Positions 14,456-16,594 of a stretch of DNA of 16,594 nt are shown one piece after another. Positions within the stretch are counted from its first letter, which is position 1. Each line of letters begins with the position of its first letter. The stretch is from Pseudodesulfovibrio sp. Its GTDB lineage: Bacteria; Desulfobacterota; Desulfovibrionia; Desulfovibrionales; Desulfovibrionaceae. Made by a program: the position numbers and the translations under genes. The stretch spans positions 1 through 16,594 of the forward strand of contig JAFLJW010000389.1 in the NCBI GenBank assembly GCA_022712815.1, in the 5' to 3' direction. The notes below the pieces were generated by a model that worked only from the letters and a program-made list of their open reading frames with translations, had not been told where the DNA came from and ran no database searches.

Positions 14456-14551
14456 ATGAACATCACCATAGGTTTTCCCGCATACTTTTCCTCCTTTTAT
14501 TTTGGATATTGGTATAGCTGCACTCGCGGTCTCGGGAGAGGTATACTGTAA
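14456..14551 (+). CDS. Aromatic-rich attenuator leader peptide
   Basis: This 31-residue open frame, too short for usual gene calling, runs from ATG 14456 to TAA 14549-14551. Residues 7-20 read FPAYFSSFYFGYWY: nine of fourteen are aromatic (4 Phe, 4 Tyr, 1 Trp). The remainder, SCTRGLGRGIL, contains none. The frame is closed by a stop just upstream (14450-14452), so the start is fixed. No clear ribosome site is seen, and with the promoter above the message would be nearly leaderless. It sits upstream of a terminator hairpin and the shikimate-entry genes. Stalling at uncharged aromatic tRNAs would be the sensing step, as in trp, phe and his leaders. The last third of the frame passes through the antiterminator arm (14523-14532). 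Confidence 0.88.
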   Translation: MNITIGFPAYFSSFYFGYWYSCTRGLGRGIL

Positions 14552-14622
14552 ACCAGGTGACGGATTACAAATGACAAAAACCTCTTCAAGGGCCGCGGGC
14601 GAAAGCTGGCGGCCCTTGTTTT
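14523..14622 (+). promoter_or_regulatory. Transcription attenuator: antiterminator and terminator
   Basis: Terminator: CAAGGGCCGC (14587-14596) pairs perfectly with GCGGCCCTTG (14609-14618), with a 12-base loop containing GC-GAAA-GC, followed by TTTT (14619-14622). Antiterminator: 14523-14532 (CTCGCGGTCT) can pair with 14590-14599 (GGGCCGCGGG) over ten pairs including three G-U, using most of the terminator's left arm. A ribosome stalled in the aromatic run (14474-14515) leaves 14523-14532 free. A ribosome that reads through would disturb it and let the terminator form. The 65 bases from the T-run to the first gene contain its ribosome site. Confidence 0.82.
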
Positions 14623-14687
14623 ATATCTGACAGGGACCGGACGCGAAGAGCCCCGGCAGAAAGAAGAGACAAAACAGGAGAGAGATC

Positions 14688-15485
14688 ATGCATATCGGCA
14701 AGGCAATCAGGCTGGAGAGAATTTTCAATCGCGACACAGGCCGCACAATAGTCATCCCCATGGACCACGGGCTGACCGTCGGTCCCATCGACGGAATCGT
14801 TGACATGCGCGAAGCCGTCGGCAAGATCGTTGACGGCGGAGCCAACGCAGTCATCGAGCACAAGGGTTTGGTCCGTTGCGGTCATCGCGCTTCGGGCAAG
14901 GACATCGGGCTCATCGTTCACCTGTCCGCGTCCACCTCCCTGTCCCCCTTCCCCAATGCCAAGAGTCTGGTCGCTTCGGTCGAGGACGCCATCCGCCTTG
15001 GTGCGGACGCCGTTTCCATTCATTGCAACCTCGGCGACGAGACCGAATCCGCCATGCTGGCCGATTTCGGCAAGGTCGCTTCCGATGCTACCAACTGGGG
15101 AATACCGCTGCTGGCCATGGTCTATGCTCGTGGCCCGAAAGTGAAAGACGAATACGCCTTGGATGTGGTTGCCCATTGCGCCCGTGTCGGGACCGAGCTT
15201 GGAGCGGATGTGGTCAAGGTTCCCTACACCGGCGATATCAAAACTTTCTCCAAAGTCTGCGATTCCTGTTGTGTGCCTGTCGTCATTGCTGGCGGCCCGA
15301 AACTTGACAGCACCGAGTCATTCCTTCAGATGGTTCAGGATTCCCTGGAAGCCGGCGGCGCGGGACTGTCCGTCGGACGCAACGTTTTCCAGCATGCGAA
15401 CCCGACCCGTCTGGTCGAGGTCCTGAACATGATTGTTCACGCCGAGGAAAGCGTCGAAGCCGCCCTGAACCACCTAAAAGGATAA
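14688..15485 (+). CDS. aroA': 2-amino-3,7-dideoxy-D-threo-hept-6-ulosonate (ADH) synthase, archaeal-type shikimate entry
   Basis: This 265-residue class I aldolase-type TIM barrel belongs to the family that includes the archaeal enzyme MJ0400. It joins L-aspartate semialdehyde with 6-deoxy-5-ketofructose 1-phosphate to give ADH, replacing DAHP synthase. Visible active-site residues are Asp26 in IPMDHGLTVGP, Tyr146 in AMVYARGP and the Schiff-base Lys177 in VVKVPYTG. The phosphate-binding end is IAGGPK (200-205) and LSVGRNVFQ (227-235). AGGAG lies seven bases before the ATG. It is the first structural gene after the attenuator, 18 bases ahead of the DHQ synthase II gene. A generic fructose-bisphosphate aldolase is less likely given this neighbour. 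Confidence 0.92.
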   Translation: MHIGKAIRLERIFNRDTGRTIVIPMDHGLTVGPIDGIVDMREAVGKIVDGGANAVIEHKGLVRCGHRASGKDIGLIVHLSASTSLSPFPNAKSLVASVEDAIRLGADAVSIHCNLGDETESAMLADFGKVASDATNWGIPLLAMVYARGPKVKDEYALDVVAHCARVGTELGADVVKVPYTGDIKTFSKVCDSCCVPVVIAGGPKLDSTESFLQMVQDSLEAGGAGLSVGRNVFQHANPTRLVEVLNMIVHAEESVEAALNHLKG

Positions 15486-15503
15486 GAGAACAGGAAAAGC
15501 GTC

Positions 15504-16487
15504 ATGAAAAAAGTCATTTACAAATCCGTTCCCTTTGACAAGAAATTGCTCACGGTGGCCCTTGAGTCCGGTGTTGACGCGATCATGGTCGAGAGCGAAC
15601 ATGTCAAAAGCGTTCAGGCGTTGGGCCGTGTCACGGTCATCACTCCCGAAGACATGCCTGTTGTCGAGCTGACTCAGAAGTCCGACGAGGACATTGCCAT
15701 TGACGGTATCAAAAAAGGTCAGAATGTGGTCCTGAAAAAGGGGTGGGAAATCATCCCCGTCGAAAACATTCTGGCTCAGGTCGATACCTTGGCTCTGGAA
15801 TGCGAGAGCCTTGACCGCGCCGTGCTGGCCGCCGGTGTCCTTGAACGCGGCTGCGACATTGTCGTGGTCCTGCCGGAAGCGACCATGGACCTGAAGCAGA
15901 TCGTCACTGAACTCAAACTTTCGCAGGGAACCATGGACCTCCAGATCGCCACTGTCACCTCCATCGAAGCCGCAGGAATGGGCCACCGCGTCTGCGTGGA
16001 CACCATCTCCATGCTCAAAAAAGGGCAGGGGATGCTCATCGGCAATTCCAGCGCGTTTTCCTTTCTTGTTCATGCCGAAACCGAATCCAACCCATACGTG
16101 GCCGCCCGCCCGTTCCGGGTCAATGCCGGAGCGGTCCATGCCTACGCGCAGATGCCCGGCGACAAGACCACCTACCTTGAAGAACTGGCCGCCGGAACCG
16201 ATGTCCTGATCGTCGCCGCAGACGGCGTGACCTCTCTGGCCACTGTTGGCCGGGTCAAGGTCGAGGTCCGCCCCATGCTGCTGATCAAGGCCGAGGTCAA
16301 GACCAAGGACGGCGTCAAGGCAGGGCAGGTTTTCCTGCAAAACGCCGAGACCATCCGCGTGGTCACAGACAAAGGCGAGCCTGTTTCTGTCGTCACCTTG
16401 AAGGAAGGCGACAAGATCATGGTTAGAACCGATGAAGCTGGCCGTCATTTCGGCATGCGTATCAAGGAAGAAATCAAGGAAGGTTAG
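15504..16487 (+). CDS. aroB': 3-dehydroquinate synthase II (archaeal type)
   Basis: This 327-residue protein of the MJ1249 family oxidatively deaminates and cyclises ADH to 3-dehydroquinate using NAD, the second step of the alternative shikimate entry. The family signature region is intact: RVCVDTISMLKKGQGMLIG (171-189), SSAFSFLVHAETE (191-203) and NPYVAARPFRVNAGAVHAY (205-223). The C-terminal third is a strand-rich domain (TVGRVKVEVRPMLLIKAE; TIRVVTDKGEPVSVVTLKEGD). It is unrelated in sequence to ordinary AroB. AGGA precedes the ATG. It lies 18 bases after the ADH synthase gene and 21 bases before pheA, so all three should share one transcript. Confidence 0.95.
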   Translation: MKKVIYKSVPFDKKLLTVALESGVDAIMVESEHVKSVQALGRVTVITPEDMPVVELTQKSDEDIAIDGIKKGQNVVLKKGWEIIPVENILAQVDTLALECESLDRAVLAAGVLERGCDIVVVLPEATMDLKQIVTELKLSQGTMDLQIATVTSIEAAGMGHRVCVDTISMLKKGQGMLIGNSSAFSFLVHAETESNPYVAARPFRVNAGAVHAYAQMPGDKTTYLEELAAGTDVLIVAADGVTSLATVGRVKVEVRPMLLIKAEVKTKDGVKAGQVFLQNAETIRVVTDKGEPVSVVTLKEGDKIMVRTDEAGRHFGMRIKEEIKEG

Positions 16488-16508
16488 TCCTTCTTTTGGA
16501 GAATTGTG

Positions 16509-16594
16509 ATGGCTGACAAAGCTGATAAAAACGACATTCCCGATCTGGGCGAACTCAGGGTCAAGATCGACGATCTGGACAACCGGATCGTTGA
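16509..16594 (+). CDS. pheA: Chorismate mutase / prephenate dehydratase, 3' end cut by window
   Basis: Only 28 codons are visible, starting at ATG with GGAG seven bases upstream. LGELRVKIDDLDNRIV matches the first helix of AroQ-type chorismate mutases (LRxxIDxIDxxIV), where the Arg (residue 17) belongs to the active site. A mutase alone or a mutase fused to another activity would look the same here. The fusion with prephenate dehydratase is inferred from the usual Desulfovibrio gene order after the two archaeal-type shikimate genes. It would convert chorismate to prephenate and then phenylpyruvate, the Phe branch. Confidence 0.8.
   Translation, partial: MADKADKNDIPDLGELRVKIDDLDNRIV

Noticed and set aside
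15474..16448. A 324-codon minus-strand frame opposite DHQ synthase II
   Set aside because: Shadow of a gene with a clear family signature on the plus strand.

Overview
The window (about 55% GC by eye, not counted) looks like a chromosomal segment of a sulfate-reducing deltaproteobacterium of the Desulfovibrionaceae, probably Desulfovibrio or Pseudodesulfovibrio-like. The strongest clue is at the right end. An archaeal-type entry to the shikimate pathway (aldolase-type ADH synthase plus 3-dehydroquinate synthase II) runs directly into a chorismate mutase/prephenate dehydratase gene, the arrangement I associate with Desulfovibrio. This taxonomic call is inference, because no rRNA gene is present.

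Layout. (1) 1-1875: the 3' part of a sialidase-like (Asp-box) gene, overlapping a dienelactone-hydrolase-family gene by 4 bases. (2) 1853-3251, minus strand: a two-gene unit of a degenerate anti-sigma-type ATPase and a TPR protein. The TPR gene meets the hydrolase tail to tail with a 23-base overlap. (3) 3398-6435, plus strand: an unknown small protein, then an RNA-handling cluster of a one-RRM protein, initiation factor IF-1 and a DEAD-box helicase with a DbpA-type tail. The gap after infA holds a compact foldable RNA ending in eight Ts. (4) 6508-7428, minus strand: a rhodanese-YceI fusion that has lost the rhodanese cysteine. (5) 7624-11459, plus strand: a cytoplasmic PAS-PAS-PAS-GAF histidine kinase overlapping a lipoprotein gene with an LssY-type C-terminal domain. 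(6) 11613-14212, minus strand: a BON-domain lipoprotein behind a near-consensus sigma-54 promoter, and an ArnT/PMT-like membrane glycosyltransferase. (7) 14419-16594, plus strand: the aromatic amino acid operon with its control region.

The most striking signal was not in the supplied gene calls. Positions 14456-14551 encode a 31-residue leader peptide with nine aromatic residues (4 Phe, 4 Tyr, 1 Trp) within 14 positions. A perfect 10-bp hairpin with a T-run follows at 14587-14622, and a competing 10-bp antiterminator (14523-14532 with 14590-14599) can form. This is the layout of classical ribosome-mediated transcription attenuation, here sensing all three aromatic amino acids and controlling the archaeal-type shikimate entry genes.

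How the genes fit together: AroA' makes the C7 precursor from aspartate semialdehyde and a deoxy-ketohexose phosphate, AroB' converts it to 3-dehydroquinate, and PheA uses chorismate further down. The attenuator would match expression of this branch to charged Phe, Tyr and Trp tRNA. The other blocks look like independent housekeeping or envelope and signalling units. No tRNA or rRNA genes, CRISPR arrays or insertion sequences were seen.
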